Below are positions 8,718 through 17,551 of a stretch of DNA of 64,000 bases, piece by piece. The stretch is from Marinicauda pacifica (GTDB lineage: Bacteria; Pseudomonadota; Alphaproteobacteria; Caulobacterales; Maricaulaceae): NCBI RefSeq assembly GCF_004793635.1, contig NZ_SRXV01000002.1:682001-746000 (forward strand). Reading direction: 5' to 3'. Position 1 is the first letter of the stretch. Each line of letters opens with the position of its first letter. The position numbers and the translations under genes were made by a program. A model generated the notes under the pieces. It was not told where the DNA came from. It saw only the letters and a list, made by a program, of their open reading frames with translations, and made no database searches.

Positions 8718-8812
8718 TCATCCCGGCCAAGCGCGAAGCGCGCGGAGCCGGGACCTCGCGTACAGTGACGGGAAAGCCAATCGTCCCGATACGCGGGGTC
8801 CCCGGATAACCC
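8718..8812. repeat. Imperfect palindromic repeat between queG and the GST gene
   Basis: About 95 bases beginning TCATCCCGGCCAAGCGCG. It contains near-complementary arms CCGGGACCTCGCGTAC (8748-8763) and TACGCGGGGTCCCCGG (8790-8805). The TCATCCCGG opening and the CCGGGA...GCGAAGCG style relate it to the larger elements at 41395-41502 and 44185-44292. It lies two bases past the GST stop and may also act as its transcript end. Confidence 0.55.
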
Positions 8813-8813
8813 T

Positions 8814-9491
8814 TTAAAAATCCAGATCCGCATACCAGCTGGCCGGGCCCACGCCGGGCAGGCGGTCTTCCAGGATGGCGCGAAAGCTGGGGCGGCACTT
8901 GATGCGCTCATACCAGGCTTTCGGCGCGGGAAACTCGTCCCACGGCACGTCGCCGAGATAGTCGATGCAGGACAGGTGCGCCGCCGCCGCGATATCGGCC
9001 AGCGTGTAGCGCGGGCCGGCGAGCCCCTCGCGCACATCGAGCAAATTGGTCAGATAGTCGAGATGCCAGCGCAGGAAATCGCGCCCGGCGCGGATCGCCT
9101 CCATGTCCGGCGCGCCGAGCCCCTGCAGGCGCTTTTCCAGCTTCTCGTGCAGCAGGAAGGCATTCACCTCGGAATCGAACTTGCGGTCGAACCACTGGCA
9201 GAGGCGCCGCACCTCTGCGCGCTCGCCCGCCCCCGAGGGCAGCAGGGCCGGTTCGGCCTTGGCCTCTTCGAGATATTCCAGGATGGCGCGCGCCTCGACC
9301 GCGACCACCCGCCCCTGCGCGGTGTCGTCGACCAGAACCGGGGTCAGGCCGGCCGGATTAAGCGCCATGAGCTCGTCCGGCGCATCCCAGGGCCGCACGA
9401 AGCGCAGCTCGAAGGCAAGCTGCTTCTCGGCCAGCGCAATGCGGACCTGCCGGGACCAGGGATCGAGAGGCCAGTGGTAGAGCGTGCGCAT
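8814..9491 (-). CDS. Glutathione S-transferase family protein
   Basis: 225 residues. An N-terminal thioredoxin-fold domain (about 1-80) starts MRTLYHWPLDPWSRQVRIAL, with the cis-proline motif AGLTPVLVDD and VVAVEARAILEYLEE. The all-helical C-terminal domain contains YTLADIAAAAHLSCIDYLGDVPW, the conserved GST N-capping/hydrophobic-staple region with Asp. The serine/arginine near position 13-15 (WSRQ) could supply the glutathione-activating side chain. Cytosolic conjugation or peroxide reduction is likely; the substrate is unknown. It is separated from the CDF transporter upstream by 32 bases in the same direction and may be co-transcribed with it. Confidence 0.88.
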   Translation of the reverse strand: MRTLYHWPLDPWSRQVRIALAEKQLAFELRFVRPWDAPDELMALNPAGLTPVLVDDTAQGRVVAVEARAILEYLEEAKAEPALLPSGAGERAEVRRLCQWFDRKFDSEVNAFLLHEKLEKRLQGLGAPDMEAIRAGRDFLRWHLDYLTNLLDVREGLAGPRYTLADIAAAAHLSCIDYLGDVPWDEFPAPKAWYERIKCRPSFRAILEDRLPGVGPASWYADLDF

Positions 9492-9523
9492 GTCCAGGAC
9501 GCTAGCCTGCTTCGCGGTAAGGT

Positions 9524-10534
9524 TTAAGCCGGATTGTCCGCTCGCGCCGCGCCGGACTCATCCCCGCCATCGCTCTCTTCGCCGCGCTCGGCCTTGAAAT
9601 AGGCGTTGCCGTGCGGTTCCGCCTCCCCCTTGGGATCGGGGTGGATCAGCACATCGGCTGCCGGATAGGCCGCCATGATGCGCTTCTCCGCCGCCACCAC
9701 GATTTCATGCGCCTGCGACAGGGTGAGGTCGGGGGCCAGATCCATGTGCATCTGGATATGGACGAACGGCCCGGACGCCCGTGTGCGCAGCTGGTGCACG
9801 CCCAGAACGGCAGCATCGTCGGACGCGATCTTCAAGATGGCGGCGCGCTCCTCGTCGGGCAATTCGCGGTCCATCAGGCTCTCGAAGGCGGCCGAGCCGA
9901 CCCCCCACGCCGTCCAGACCAGCCACAGGGCCACGGCAAAGCCGACAATCGGGTCGGCGCGAACAATGCCGAAGCCGCTGGCCAGCACCAGGCCGGCAAT
10001 GACCACGCCGTTTGCGCCGAGATCGGCAAAGTAATGGGCCCGGTCGCCGGTGACCGCGAGCGAGCCTGTCTGGGCCACCGCCCTGTTCTGCGCCCAGACC
10101 AGGACCAGCGTCAGGACGATGGACACGACCATGACGGAGAGCGCGATCCCGCCCGCCTCGATCGGCTGGGGCTGCAGGAAGCGCAGCACCGATTCCCGCA
10201 TCAGCAGCCCGGCCGAGAGCAGGACCAGCAGGGCCTGCATCAGGCTGGCGAAAGCCTCTGCCTTGCCGTGGCCGTGCCGGTGCTCGCGATCGGCCGGGGA
10301 GGCCGCATAGCGCACCGCAAAGAAGGTGGTGAGCGAGGCGGCGAGGTCCAGCGCGGAATCGGCCAGCGAGGCCAGCATCGCGACCGATCCCGACAGCCAC
10401 CAGGCCACCAGCTTGGCCACGACCAGCGTACTCGCCACGCCGACGGAGAGCGCCGTCACCCGGCTCGTGATCTTGCGGGCCTTGGCCGGGGCGAGCTTGC
10501 CCGGTCCGCCTGTGTCGAGACCGTCATGGGCCAT
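9524..10534 (-). CDS. Cation diffusion facilitator, FieF-like
   Basis: 336 residues from MAHDGLDTGG, chosen over a start at 10585 because the extra segment overlaps the divergent uppP leader and is not conserved-looking. Six membrane segments are followed by a cytoplasmic metallochaperone-like domain (about 230-300). The metal site has DSALD in TM2 (DxxxD) and HYFAD in TM5 (HxxxD), plus the HRHGHGKAEAFASL loop. This pattern matches E. coli FieF, a proton-driven Zn/Fe(II)/Cd exporter in the inner membrane. The acidic, Gly-rich C-terminal tail after about residue 310 is not part of the family core. Ion specificity cannot be decided from sequence alone. Confidence 0.88.
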   Translation of the reverse strand: MAHDGLDTGGPGKLAPAKARKITSRVTALSVGVASTLVVAKLVAWWLSGSVAMLASLADSALDLAASLTTFFAVRYAASPADREHRHGHGKAEAFASLMQALLVLLSAGLLMRESVLRFLQPQPIEAGGIALSVMVVSIVLTLVLVWAQNRAVAQTGSLAVTGDRAHYFADLGANGVVIAGLVLASGFGIVRADPIVGFAVALWLVWTAWGVGSAAFESLMDRELPDEERAAILKIASDDAAVLGVHQLRTRASGPFVHIQMHMDLAPDLTLSQAHEIVVAAEKRIMAAYPAADVLIHPDPKGEAEPHGNAYFKAERGEESDGGDESGAARADNPA

Positions 10535-10619
10535 GGAGGTAAGACCTGTTCTGCGCTGCAGCAGCGTGCCATTGTCCGTTCGCAAGTATAACGCGCCGGC
10601 GCAAGGGAACAGGCGGCAA

Positions 10620-11420
10620 ATGACTCTCTTTCAGCTTTTCATTCTCGCTCTCATCCAGGGCATCACCGAATTTCTTCCCGTCTCCTCCTCCGCCCACCTC
10701 ATCCTGGCGCCCTATCTGACCGGATCGGACGACCAGGGCGCGCTGATCGACGTGATGGCCCATGTCGGTACCCTGCTCGCCGTCCTGCTCTATTTCCGCC
10801 GCGACGTGATGGCCGTCCTTTCCGGCGCACCGGCCCTGCTGGCCGGGCGCATGACGCCGGGCGGACGGCTTTTCCTGATGGTGGCTGTGGCCACGCCGCC
10901 CGCCATCCTTGTCGGCGGCGTGCTCTACCTGACGGGCTGGGTCGACCTGTTGCGCTCCCCGGCTGTGATCGCCTGGGCCACGCTCATCTTCGCGCTGCCG
11001 CTCTGGCTCGCCGACCGTTACGGCGCACAGGTCAAGACCAGCGAGACGCTGACCTGGCGCGACGCCATCCTCATCGGCCTCGCCCAAGCCATCGCCTTCA
11101 TCCCCGGTGTCAGCCGGTCCGGCATCACCATGACGGCCGGGCGCGCGCTCGCCCTCACGCGCAGCGAGGCGGCGCGCTTTTCCATGCTGATGTCGATTCC
11201 GCTCATCGCGGTTCTGGGCCTGTCGGCCATTGCCGAGCTGGCGACCGGGGAAATGGCCGGCGTGGCGCTCTTGGACGGCGCGCTCGTGGCCGCGCTCTCC
11301 TTCGGCTCGGCCTTCCTGGCGATTGCCGCCCTCATGGCCGTCGTCGAACGGGTCGGCTTCCTGCCCTTCGTGATCTACCGCGTCCTGCTGGCCGGCGTCA
11401 TCCTGATCTGGCTGATCTGA
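10620..11420 (+). CDS. uppP: Undecaprenyl-diphosphate phosphatase
   Basis: 266 residues, the standard length. The ATG at 10620 follows AGGCGG, and the protein starts directly in the first membrane helix. The two family motifs are QGITEFLPVSSSAHL (E-rich plus S-S-A-H) and IPGVSRSGITMTAGRAL (PGxSRSG), which form the active site of the BacA/UppP integral membrane phosphatases. It recycles undecaprenyl diphosphate to the monophosphate carrier for peptidoglycan and other surface polymers, and overproduction gives bacitracin resistance in other species. It is divergent from the CDF transporter and followed by a hairpin shared with the convergent reductase. Confidence 0.96.
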   Translation: MTLFQLFILALIQGITEFLPVSSSAHLILAPYLTGSDDQGALIDVMAHVGTLLAVLLYFRRDVMAVLSGAPALLAGRMTPGGRLFLMVAVATPPAILVGGVLYLTGWVDLLRSPAVIAWATLIFALPLWLADRYGAQVKTSETLTWRDAILIGLAQAIAFIPGVSRSGITMTAGRALALTRSEAARFSMLMSIPLIAVLGLSAIAELATGEMAGVALLDGALVAALSFGSAFLAIAALMAVVERVGFLPFVIYRVLLAGVILIWLI

Positions 11421-11432
11421 GCGCACATACAC

Positions 11433-11462
11433 CAACGCCCGGGGCGCAGGCTCCGGGCGTTG
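11433..11462. terminator. Bidirectional hairpin between uppP and the NDUFA9-like gene
   Basis: Perfect 10-bp arms CAACGCCCGG and CCGGGCGTTG around a 10-base loop between two convergent stops. No long T-run on either side, so efficiency is uncertain. Confidence 0.6.
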
Positions 11463-11490
11463 ATCCATTTCTGCGTGACGATAATCGCGT

Positions 11491-12489
11491 CTAGGCGCGG
11501 GTTTCGCGTACCGTCTCGTAATCCTTGTCCGCAAACTGGCCGCCCTTGCGGTAGCGGATCAGATAGCTGGGCACTACCGACTCGATGGTCTCCGCATCGA
11601 TGCCGAGATCGGCCAGCGTGGGATGGCCCTCATCGGTCGCGCCGACCACATTGTCGCTCTTGAGCAATTCGACCTGGTCGCGCGTCAGGAAAGGCTGCAC
11701 GAAAGGCAGCTTGCCCGCGATTTCACCCAGCAGGCCCAGCGCACCGGCCGCCGGAAACGGTACCGGCAGGAGCAGGCGGCGGCGCCGGATCGTGCGCAGG
11801 ATGAATTCCATCAATTGCTTGAAGGTGTAGACCGACGGTCCGCCGAGCTCGTAGGTGCGCCCCGCGGCAGCTGGATCGAACAGCGCCTTGACTGCCGCTT
11901 CGGCGACATCGCCGACGAAAACCGGCTGGAAGCGCGTCTTGCCGCCGCCGATCAGCGGCAGGGCCGGCGCGAAGCGCGCCATGTCGGCAAATTTGTTGAA
12001 GAACGCGTCCTCGGCTCCGAACACGATGGAGGGGCGCAGCACCGTGGCGCCGTCGAAGGCCTCGCGCACCGCACGCTCGCCTCTGGCCTTGGTCTGGCCG
12101 TATTGGGAAGGGCTGTCGGGATCGGCGCCGATGGCAGAGATGTGCACCAGGGTTTTGACCCCGGCCTCGCTCGCGGTTTCGGCCACGGTGCGCGCGCCGC
12201 GCTCCTGCAGGCCGGAAAAAGTCTGTCCGCCGCTTTCGTAGAGAATGCCGACCAGGTTCACGACCCCGCTCGCGCCCTCGACGGCGCGCGCGACACTGGC
12301 CTTGTTGCGCAGATTGGCCTGGGCGAGCTGGATCTGGCCGGGCACGCCCATCGGTTTCAGCTCGTAGGCCAGGTTCGGCCGCCGCGTCGCGACGCGCACC
12401 CGGTAGCCCTGGCGCGCCAGCTCGCGCACCACATAGCGTCCGATAAAGCCGGACCCGCCGAAAACCGTGATCATTTCATCGCGCAGCAT
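11491..12489 (-). CDS. NAD(P)-binding, NDUFA9-like complex I-associated reductase
   Basis: 332 residues. Rossmann motif GGSGFIGRYVVRELARQGYRV at the N terminus (about 10-30) and the atypical SDR segments VNLVGILYESGGQTF and HISAIGADPDSPSQYGQTK. Loss of the classical YxxxK spacing in favour of YGQTKARGE is typical of extended/atypical SDRs. Overall pattern matches the alphaproteobacterial homologues of mitochondrial NDUFA9, a NADPH-binding accessory protein of respiratory complex I. The segment GVVNLVGILY is especially characteristic. AAGG lies about ten bases before the ATG. Role in complex I assembly or stability is inferred from the family; no nuo gene is nearby. Confidence 0.82.
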   Translation of the reverse strand: MLRDEMITVFGGSGFIGRYVVRELARQGYRVRVATRRPNLAYELKPMGVPGQIQLAQANLRNKASVARAVEGASGVVNLVGILYESGGQTFSGLQERGARTVAETASEAGVKTLVHISAIGADPDSPSQYGQTKARGERAVREAFDGATVLRPSIVFGAEDAFFNKFADMARFAPALPLIGGGKTRFQPVFVGDVAEAAVKALFDPAAAGRTYELGGPSVYTFKQLMEFILRTIRRRRLLLPVPFPAAGALGLLGEIAGKLPFVQPFLTRDQVELLKSDNVVGATDEGHPTLADLGIDAETIESVVPSYLIRYRKGGQFADKDYETVRETRA

Positions 12490-12675
12490 GTCGTCATTCG
12501 CCTTTGAGCGTGGATGAACAGCCGGCCGGGCCGGCAGCTCGAACCGGCCTGACCCGCTTTCAAGATAGGGCTATGGCGCGATAGACCAAAAAACTTCGCC
12601 CCTGTCCATGCGCCGATACGCTGCAGGTGCGCTGCAGGCCGCCGCGCCGGAGCCGGTTTTGACAGCCAAGCGGCG

Positions 12676-12704
12676 TTGACACGCGCCGCGTCCTTCAATA
12701 TTTC
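12676..12704 (+). promoter_or_regulatory. Probable promoter of tRNA-Leu
   Basis: TTGACA (12676-12681), a perfect -35, with 17 bases to TATTTC (12699-12704). The -10 is weak, but position 17-22 bases before the tRNA 5' end is right for a stable-RNA gene. Confidence 0.5.
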
Positions 12705-12720
12705 AGCCGCTCCTTCACTT

Positions 12721-12807
<87 letters not shown>

Positions 12808-12840
12808 TTACCGGTCCTGAAGGACCTCCAGACACACAGG

Positions 12841-12866
12841 AGCCGCGCTGACGCGGCTTTTTCTTT
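12841..12866 (+). terminator. Intrinsic terminator of tRNA-Leu
   Basis: 7-bp stem AGCCGCG / CGCGGCT with CTGA loop, then TTTTTCTTT, 33 bases after the tRNA 3' end. Confidence 0.85.
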
Positions 12867-12916
12867 GTCCGCCCGGTCCGAGGCGGGACGCCCGCGCTGT
12901 GGGCGCCCGGCTTGAA

Positions 12917-13297
12917 TCAGGCCGCGTCGGTCGGGCAGCCGGACACGCCGATCTGGCCGAGCGCCTCGCGCAGATCCTCCGGCATGAAGGGCTTGGCCAG
13001 GAAGGCCGCGGCCGCCCAGGCCTCCGGCACGGTTCGGCGGTCCGAACCGCTGGTCAGGATGAAGGGGATGTTGCGGGTGGTCAGCTCTTCCACCAGCGAC
13101 CAGGCCGCCCCGTCCTGCAGGTGGATGTCGACCAGGGCGCCATCGGGGCGTGAATCGTCGAGGACTCTGGCGGCGTCGACCGTATCGCGCACCGGCCCGA
13201 TCACCACGCACCCGCACTCTTCCACGACGACGGTCACGTCCATCGCGATCAGCGGATTATCTTCCGCCACAAGAATGCCCAGCGGCTCGTCTGACAT
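12917..13297 (-). CDS. Stand-alone response-regulator receiver protein
   Basis: 126 residues from MSDEPLG; the longer in-frame upstream part is not receiver-like. Acidic pair in ILVAEDNPL, phospho-acceptor Asp in GALVDIHLQDG, the T/S switch residue in LTSGSD and the conserved Lys in FLAKPF are all present. It is therefore a complete single-domain receiver without output domain. Such proteins act as phosphate relays or by protein contact. It lies 101 bases downstream of the GT2 synthase gene in the same direction, so it may be the last gene of that locus. Alternatively it may have its own promoter. No histidine kinase is in the window. Confidence 0.88.
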   Translation of the reverse strand: MSDEPLGILVAEDNPLIAMDVTVVVEECGCVVIGPVRDTVDAARVLDDSRPDGALVDIHLQDGAAWSLVEELTTRNIPFILTSGSDRRTVPEAWAAAAFLAKPFMPEDLREALGQIGVSGCPTDAA

Positions 13298-13398
13298 GGT
13301 TTCACGTCCCGTATGATCTGCTTCCCGAGTTTTTCTACCATGACGGGAAGGTAATGATACATCCGGTGCCGCAGCGCGAGCGGCGCCGTTGCAGCCGG

Positions 13399-14841
13399 CT
13401 ATTGCGACTTGCGGTCCGGGGAAGAAGGCGCAAATCCCTTGCGCGTCATCGTGCCCCACTCGCCGCGCTTGCGGGCAAACTGCCACCAGCCTTTCAGGCG
13501 CCAGATCGTGTTGAGCTGACGGTAGCCGAAATTTTCAAGCACCGCGACTGCCAGCAGGAGCGCAAGCTGGCTGATCTTCGGGAACCGGCGCAGCTGGCGC
13601 TCGGCGAGCAGCAAGGTCGCCACGCTGATCGCAACGCCAAAGGCGAAGGTCACGGCCAGGAAGGCCAGGAACCAGGGCAGTGACAGGAATCCGCCCAGCC
13701 AGAGCAGCGGAATGAGAATATAGCCGCAAACTTCCAGGGGCGGCCCCACCACATAGACCAGCAGCATATGGAGCAGGCCGAGCAGTCCGACCCGGCCATA
13801 GCGCGGATTGAGCGTCATGCTTTTGTGGGCAAAATAGCTTTCCAGTGCGCCGCGCTGCCATCGCGCTCTCTGGCTCGCCAGCGCGCGCAGGGTCTCGGGC
13901 ACCTCGGTGAAGGCCAGCGGCTCGGGCAGATAGGCAATGCGGTACGCCTTGCCGCTGCGCTGCATGTGGTGGTGCAGGCGCACGACCAGCTCCATGTCCT
14001 CGCCCACCAGATCCGTCCGGTAGCCGCCCGCCTCGATCACGAGGCCCCGGCGAAACACGCCGAACGCGCCGGAGATGATCGTCAGCGCCCCGGCCTTGCT
14101 CCAGGCCAGCCGGGCCACAAGGAAGGCGCGCAGATACTCGACCGTCTGAAACAGGGCGAGCAGGTTGCGCGGCAAGCCGATCTCGGTGATCCGGCCAGCC
14201 TCGAAGCGGCAGCCGTTGGCAATGCGGATGCTTCCGCCCACCGCAATGACGCGCGCGGGATCCTCGATCATCGGACGCACGGCGCGCAGGAGGGCATCGG
14301 GCTCGAGCAGGGTGTCGGCATCGATGGCGCAGAAAACCGGAGCACGCGCCAGGCTGATGCCGGCATTGAGCGCGTCGGCCTTGCCGCCATTCTTCTTGTC
14401 GATCACCACCAGGCTCGGAAAGTCCCGCGAGGTGTAGACCGCCCGGATCGGGGCATGATGAAGCACTGTTTCATGCGCGCGCACCGAGGGTTCCAGTGCG
14501 AAAGCCTCGATCAGCCTGTTCAGCGTGTTGTCCGACGAGCCGTCATTGATGACGATGATCTCGTATCGCGGATAGCGCAGGGCGAGCATGGTGCGCACGC
14601 TCTCAACGACGGTCAGCTCCTCGTTATAGGCGGGCGCCAATATGGCGACCGGCGGGACGAGATTGCCGTAGCGCCGCCACAGCAGCGCCGCGCTTTCCAC
14701 AGGCTTGTCCCGGCTCAGGGATCGCGCGGCGACGGAAAACTGGATCAGCTGTACCGCGTTCTGCAGCACGCCCGACGTGATGATCACCAGCGATATCGCC
14801 TGTGCGGCCAGAATGCCGCCACCCAAGAGTGCGTCCATCAT
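13399..14841 (-). CDS. Membrane family-2 glycosyltransferase (polysaccharide synthase)
   Basis: 480 residues starting at an ATG that overlaps the stop of the HEAT gene (ATGA), so translation is coupled. One N-terminal membrane helix (about 5-25), a processive GT-A domain (65-330), then about four C-terminal helices (345-460). Catalytic motifs: VINDGSSDNT (97-106), CAIDADTLL (DxD, 171-179), GEDMEL (280-285) and the Q-x-x-R-W box SQRARWQRG (323-331). These D, DxD, ED, QRARW residues place it with IcaA/PgaC, NodC and related beta-1,4 or beta-1,6 hexosaminyl/glucosyl synthases. The sugar cannot be told from sequence. There is no PilZ domain and no separate BcsB-like partner. Neighbouring TPR-barrel and TIM-barrel genes suggest a Pga-like synthesis and export machine. 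Confidence 0.87.
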   Translation of the reverse strand: MMDALLGGGILAAQAISLVIITSGVLQNAVQLIQFSVAARSLSRDKPVESAALLWRRYGNLVPPVAILAPAYNEELTVVESVRTMLALRYPRYEIIVINDGSSDNTLNRLIEAFALEPSVRAHETVLHHAPIRAVYTSRDFPSLVVIDKKNGGKADALNAGISLARAPVFCAIDADTLLEPDALLRAVRPMIEDPARVIAVGGSIRIANGCRFEAGRITEIGLPRNLLALFQTVEYLRAFLVARLAWSKAGALTIISGAFGVFRRGLVIEAGGYRTDLVGEDMELVVRLHHHMQRSGKAYRIAYLPEPLAFTEVPETLRALASQRARWQRGALESYFAHKSMTLNPRYGRVGLLGLLHMLLVYVVGPPLEVCGYILIPLLWLGGFLSLPWFLAFLAVTFAFGVAISVATLLLAERQLRRFPKISQLALLLAVAVLENFGYRQLNTIWRLKGWWQFARKRGEWGTMTRKGFAPSSPDRKSQ

Positions 14842-15896
14842 GCGGCCTGCCGCTCGGCCAGGATCATTTGCGCGGTATGGGGCCCCGATTGGCCGCCCTC
14901 GCGCGCTGCAATCTGTTTGAGCCGGCCAATCCCCGCCTCGCCGAGCTGGGCCAGCGCCCATCCGGCCTGAAAGCGGACCTCCCAGTGCGGGGCTTCCAGC
15001 ATCTCCGCCAGGCTGGAGGACAGGGAAATCAGGCCCAGCCGGCCGATTGCCTCGGCCGCCAGCGCCTGAATGTCCGGTTCGCCGTGCCGGGCCGCCTCGT
15101 CCAGTATGTCGCTGTCTCCCGGCCCGCCCAGCACGCCCAGCGCCTTGATCCCGGCCGCGCGTACGGCAAGGTCGTCGGCGCGGGCGCTGCGCCGCACGGC
15201 CTCGATCGCTGAAACTGCGCGGGCCCGCACCAGGGCCTCCACAAGCTGGATCTGCAGGGACGGGTGCAGCGCGCCAGTGTCGAGCGCGCCGGACAGACGC
15301 AGCGGGTCGGCCCGGGCGATGTCCAGCAGAAGATTGGCGAGTTCGGCCGGCGCACCGCGCCGATGCCCGTAGACCCGCTCGAGCAGGCGGTCGAGATCGG
15401 GCGTGATCCCGATACCATGCAGGGCCTGCGCGGCGGCGACGGTTTCGCGCAAGGTCGGACAGGTTTCAAACGCCCGCTGAAGCGCGCGGCGGGCTCCCGC
15501 ACCGCCGACAATTCCGATGGCCTCGATCGCCATGAGTCTTGTGTCCAGTCCGGGCTTGTCCAGAAGGCGGGAGATGCGCCGCGCGGCCCGGACCTCGCGA
15601 AGGGCCACCATGGCGCGTTCGAAGTCGCGCCCGCGCACCAGCGCCGACAGCTCGATAACGGCGAGCGCCGTGCGTCTGGGATGGCGGATCAGCGCCCGCA
15701 GCCGGGTTGAGGGCAAGGCACCAGCCTCCATCTGCACGATGAGCGTCTCGGCAAGTTCCATGGCCAGACGGGTCGACCGCCTGGCCCAGTAGCCGCCGAG
15801 CCAGCGGCGCACGAGCATCGCGGCGAACAGGCTCAGCGCTGCGGCCGCCAGGAGAAGCGCCCCGGTCCAGATTGCAATGAAGAGACTGTCCACCAT
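14838..15896 (-). CDS. Membrane-anchored HEAT-repeat protein
   Basis: 352 residues from MVDSLFIAIW (an in-frame start at 15953 would overlap the upstream receiver gene). Residues 1-35 form a single membrane anchor. The rest, about 60-350, is a solenoid of HEAT-like helical repeats such as RLMAIEAIGIVGG, VRAAGIKALGVLGG and IQALAAEAIGRLGL, ending VRFQAGWALAQLGEAGI. Scaffold function in the cytoplasm next to the membrane is likely. It lies 13 bases after the receiver gene and overlaps the GT2 gene by four bases. This position points to a role as adaptor between phosphorylated receiver and synthase. That link is inferred; no known HEAT partner of PgaC-type synthases is familiar to me. Confidence 0.75.
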   Translation of the reverse strand: MVDSLFIAIWTGALLLAAAALSLFAAMLVRRWLGGYWARRSTRLAMELAETLIVQMEAGALPSTRLRALIRHPRRTALAVIELSALVRGRDFERAMVALREVRAARRISRLLDKPGLDTRLMAIEAIGIVGGAGARRALQRAFETCPTLRETVAAAQALHGIGITPDLDRLLERVYGHRRGAPAELANLLLDIARADPLRLSGALDTGALHPSLQIQLVEALVRARAVSAIEAVRRSARADDLAVRAAGIKALGVLGGPGDSDILDEAARHGEPDIQALAAEAIGRLGLISLSSSLAEMLEAPHWEVRFQAGWALAQLGEAGIGRLKQIAAREGGQSGPHTAQMILAERQAA

Positions 15897-15909
15897 CGCC
15901 GGGGAACGC

Positions 15910-16287
15910 CTAGGATGCCGGCGGCGCGAGATGCGTCGCGGCACGTTCGACAAGCTCGGAGGGCGCGAAAGGCTTGGTCAGGTAATCGGCCGCGCCGGCA
16001 TTCAGGGCACGCGCGATGTCGGCTTCGTCTTTCAGGGCTGATACAATGATCACCGGAATGGAACCCAGCGGGCCGGCCTTCAACCGCTTCAGCGTGGTAA
16101 AGCCGTCCAGGGCGGGCATGATGAGGTCGAGCATGATGAGGTCGGGCGACCAGGCGTGCACCTGATCGAGCACTTCCATCCCGTCGCGCGCGGTGAGGAC
16201 CTCGTAGCCGGCATCGGTGAGCCGCGACTGAGCGATCTGCAGCATGAGCGGATTGTCGTCGGCAATCATTATCCGGGGCTGGGTCAT
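15910..16287 (-). CDS. Single-domain response regulator (CheY-like)
   Basis: 125 residues, all receiver: acidic pair in IMIADDNPLML (about 6-16), phospho-acceptor in LIMLDLIMPALDG (53 area), switch in IIVSALKDE, Lys in YLTKPFAPSEL. No DNA-binding or enzymatic output domain. It sits between the TPR-barrel gene (90-base gap) and the HEAT gene (13-base gap) in the same direction. It is therefore built into the exopolysaccharide operon rather than being a neighbour by chance. It probably conveys a kinase signal to the HEAT/GT2 proteins by direct contact. The sensor kinase is elsewhere. Confidence 0.9.
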   Translation of the reverse strand: MTQPRIMIADDNPLMLQIAQSRLTDAGYEVLTARDGMEVLDQVHAWSPDLIMLDLIMPALDGFTTLKRLKAGPLGSIPVIIVSALKDEADIARALNAGAADYLTKPFAPSELVERAATHLAPPAS

Positions 16288-16377
16288 GGTCGTGCGGCCT
16301 CGTCTGGGGAGGGCTGGATCGGGCGCCTGGGGAGGCCGGATGCATCCGGAAGGCAGACCGGATGCCGGGCTTGCCGG

Positions 16378-17457
16378 CTAGAAGCGGCGATTGGCCGAGA
16401 TCGTGATCTCGGTCCTGTCATAGGCCTCGCGCGATTCATGAACGAGGCCGGCCTGGAGACCAAGCCGGTCGGTCAGCTGGTAACGCAGGCCCAGCGCCGC
16501 CGACTGCACCTCGCTCGTGCGCCCGCTCTCGGTGTCTGGGGCATCGGTATAGCTCGCGATGAGACGCGCCCGGTCGGACGCGCGCAGCTCTCCGGAGACT
16601 TCCCAGCCAGTCTGCAGGGCACGGGTTTCGTCAAGGTAAATCATCGCGCGCAGACCCAGCCGCAGCCCGTCCGAACGCGCTAGATAGCGCACGCCGGGCT
16701 GCACGGCGAAGACATCCCCCACTCCATACCGCGATGCCGAGGCCTCGACCGTGGCTTGAACGCCGTCTCCACCGGGCGCGGTCGGGCTCTCGTAACCGCC
16801 CCTGATGGCGGCCTGCGCCCGGAAGTCGGCCTGCGGCGCGCCACCGAGCGTGACGTAGGCCAGGCCGCTGTCTGGCAGGCCGCGGGCATAGGTGAGGGAG
16901 AGATAGACATCCTCGTCGTCGAAACGCCGGCTCCAGTGCGCAAGCCCGGTCAGGCTGGTCTCCTCGTCAATGCGCCGGCCCAGCGCCACACCGGCCTCGC
17001 GCCACGGGCTGAGCGGTCCGGACAGGGAGCTGTAGGCGGCAAACACATCGGTACGCCAGGGCGAGCGGGCCGGACTTTCGCGAGCCGCGTCGATCCGCGC
17101 GCGCAAGTCGGGGGGCGTCTGATCGTCGGGCAGGGCCGCGGCCAGCTCGGCGGCGCGGTCGAGGTCGCCGCGATAATAGGCAAGCCGTGCAAGCGCGATA
17201 TGCGCATCGGTGTAATCCGGCGCGAGATCGAGCGTGCGCTGCAATGCCGCTTCGGCCTCATCAAACCGGCCCAGCGCGGACAGGGTCAGGCCCAGCTGAA
17301 GAAAGACGTCGGCATTGGCCGGTTCGCGTTGCGCCACCTCCGCCAGGATTTCGGCCGCCTCTTCGAAACGTCCGTCGAGACGCGCGTCCACGCCCGTCTC
17401 GTAGGTCGGCGCCTGCAGAACCAGCGCTGCAGACAAAAGAAAACCGGAAATAGTCAT
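16378..17457 (-). CDS. TPR plus YaiO-like outer-membrane beta-barrel protein
   Basis: 359 residues. A short signal sequence (MTISGFLLSAALVLQAP) precedes about three TPR units (residues 20-120, e.g. DVFLQLGLTLSALGRFDEAE, ALARLAYYRGDLDRAAEL). The C-terminal 220 residues are alternating amphipathic strands ending ITISANRRF, with the terminal Phe typical of outer-membrane barrels. The TPR-then-barrel layout is shared by PgaA/BcsC-type exporters and by YaiO, where the barrel is smaller. Size here fits YaiO better than PgaA (about 800 residues). Likely role: guiding polysaccharide through the periplasm and outer membrane. Gene order TIM-barrel, this, receiver, HEAT, GT2 is in one direction with short gaps. 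Confidence 0.78.
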   Translation of the reverse strand: MTISGFLLSAALVLQAPTYETGVDARLDGRFEEAAEILAEVAQREPANADVFLQLGLTLSALGRFDEAEAALQRTLDLAPDYTDAHIALARLAYYRGDLDRAAELAAALPDDQTPPDLRARIDAARESPARSPWRTDVFAAYSSLSGPLSPWREAGVALGRRIDEETSLTGLAHWSRRFDDEDVYLSLTYARGLPDSGLAYVTLGGAPQADFRAQAAIRGGYESPTAPGGDGVQATVEASASRYGVGDVFAVQPGVRYLARSDGLRLGLRAMIYLDETRALQTGWEVSGELRASDRARLIASYTDAPDTESGRTSEVQSAALGLRYQLTDRLGLQAGLVHESREAYDRTEITISANRRF

Positions 17458-17551
17458 GAGGAGGAAGATGCCTCGCGTGGCCGCGGGAGAATCGGACGGT
17501 CTGGGGTCCGGCGCGCGGCAAGCAGGCCGCGCAAAACGTCGAACGGGTGCG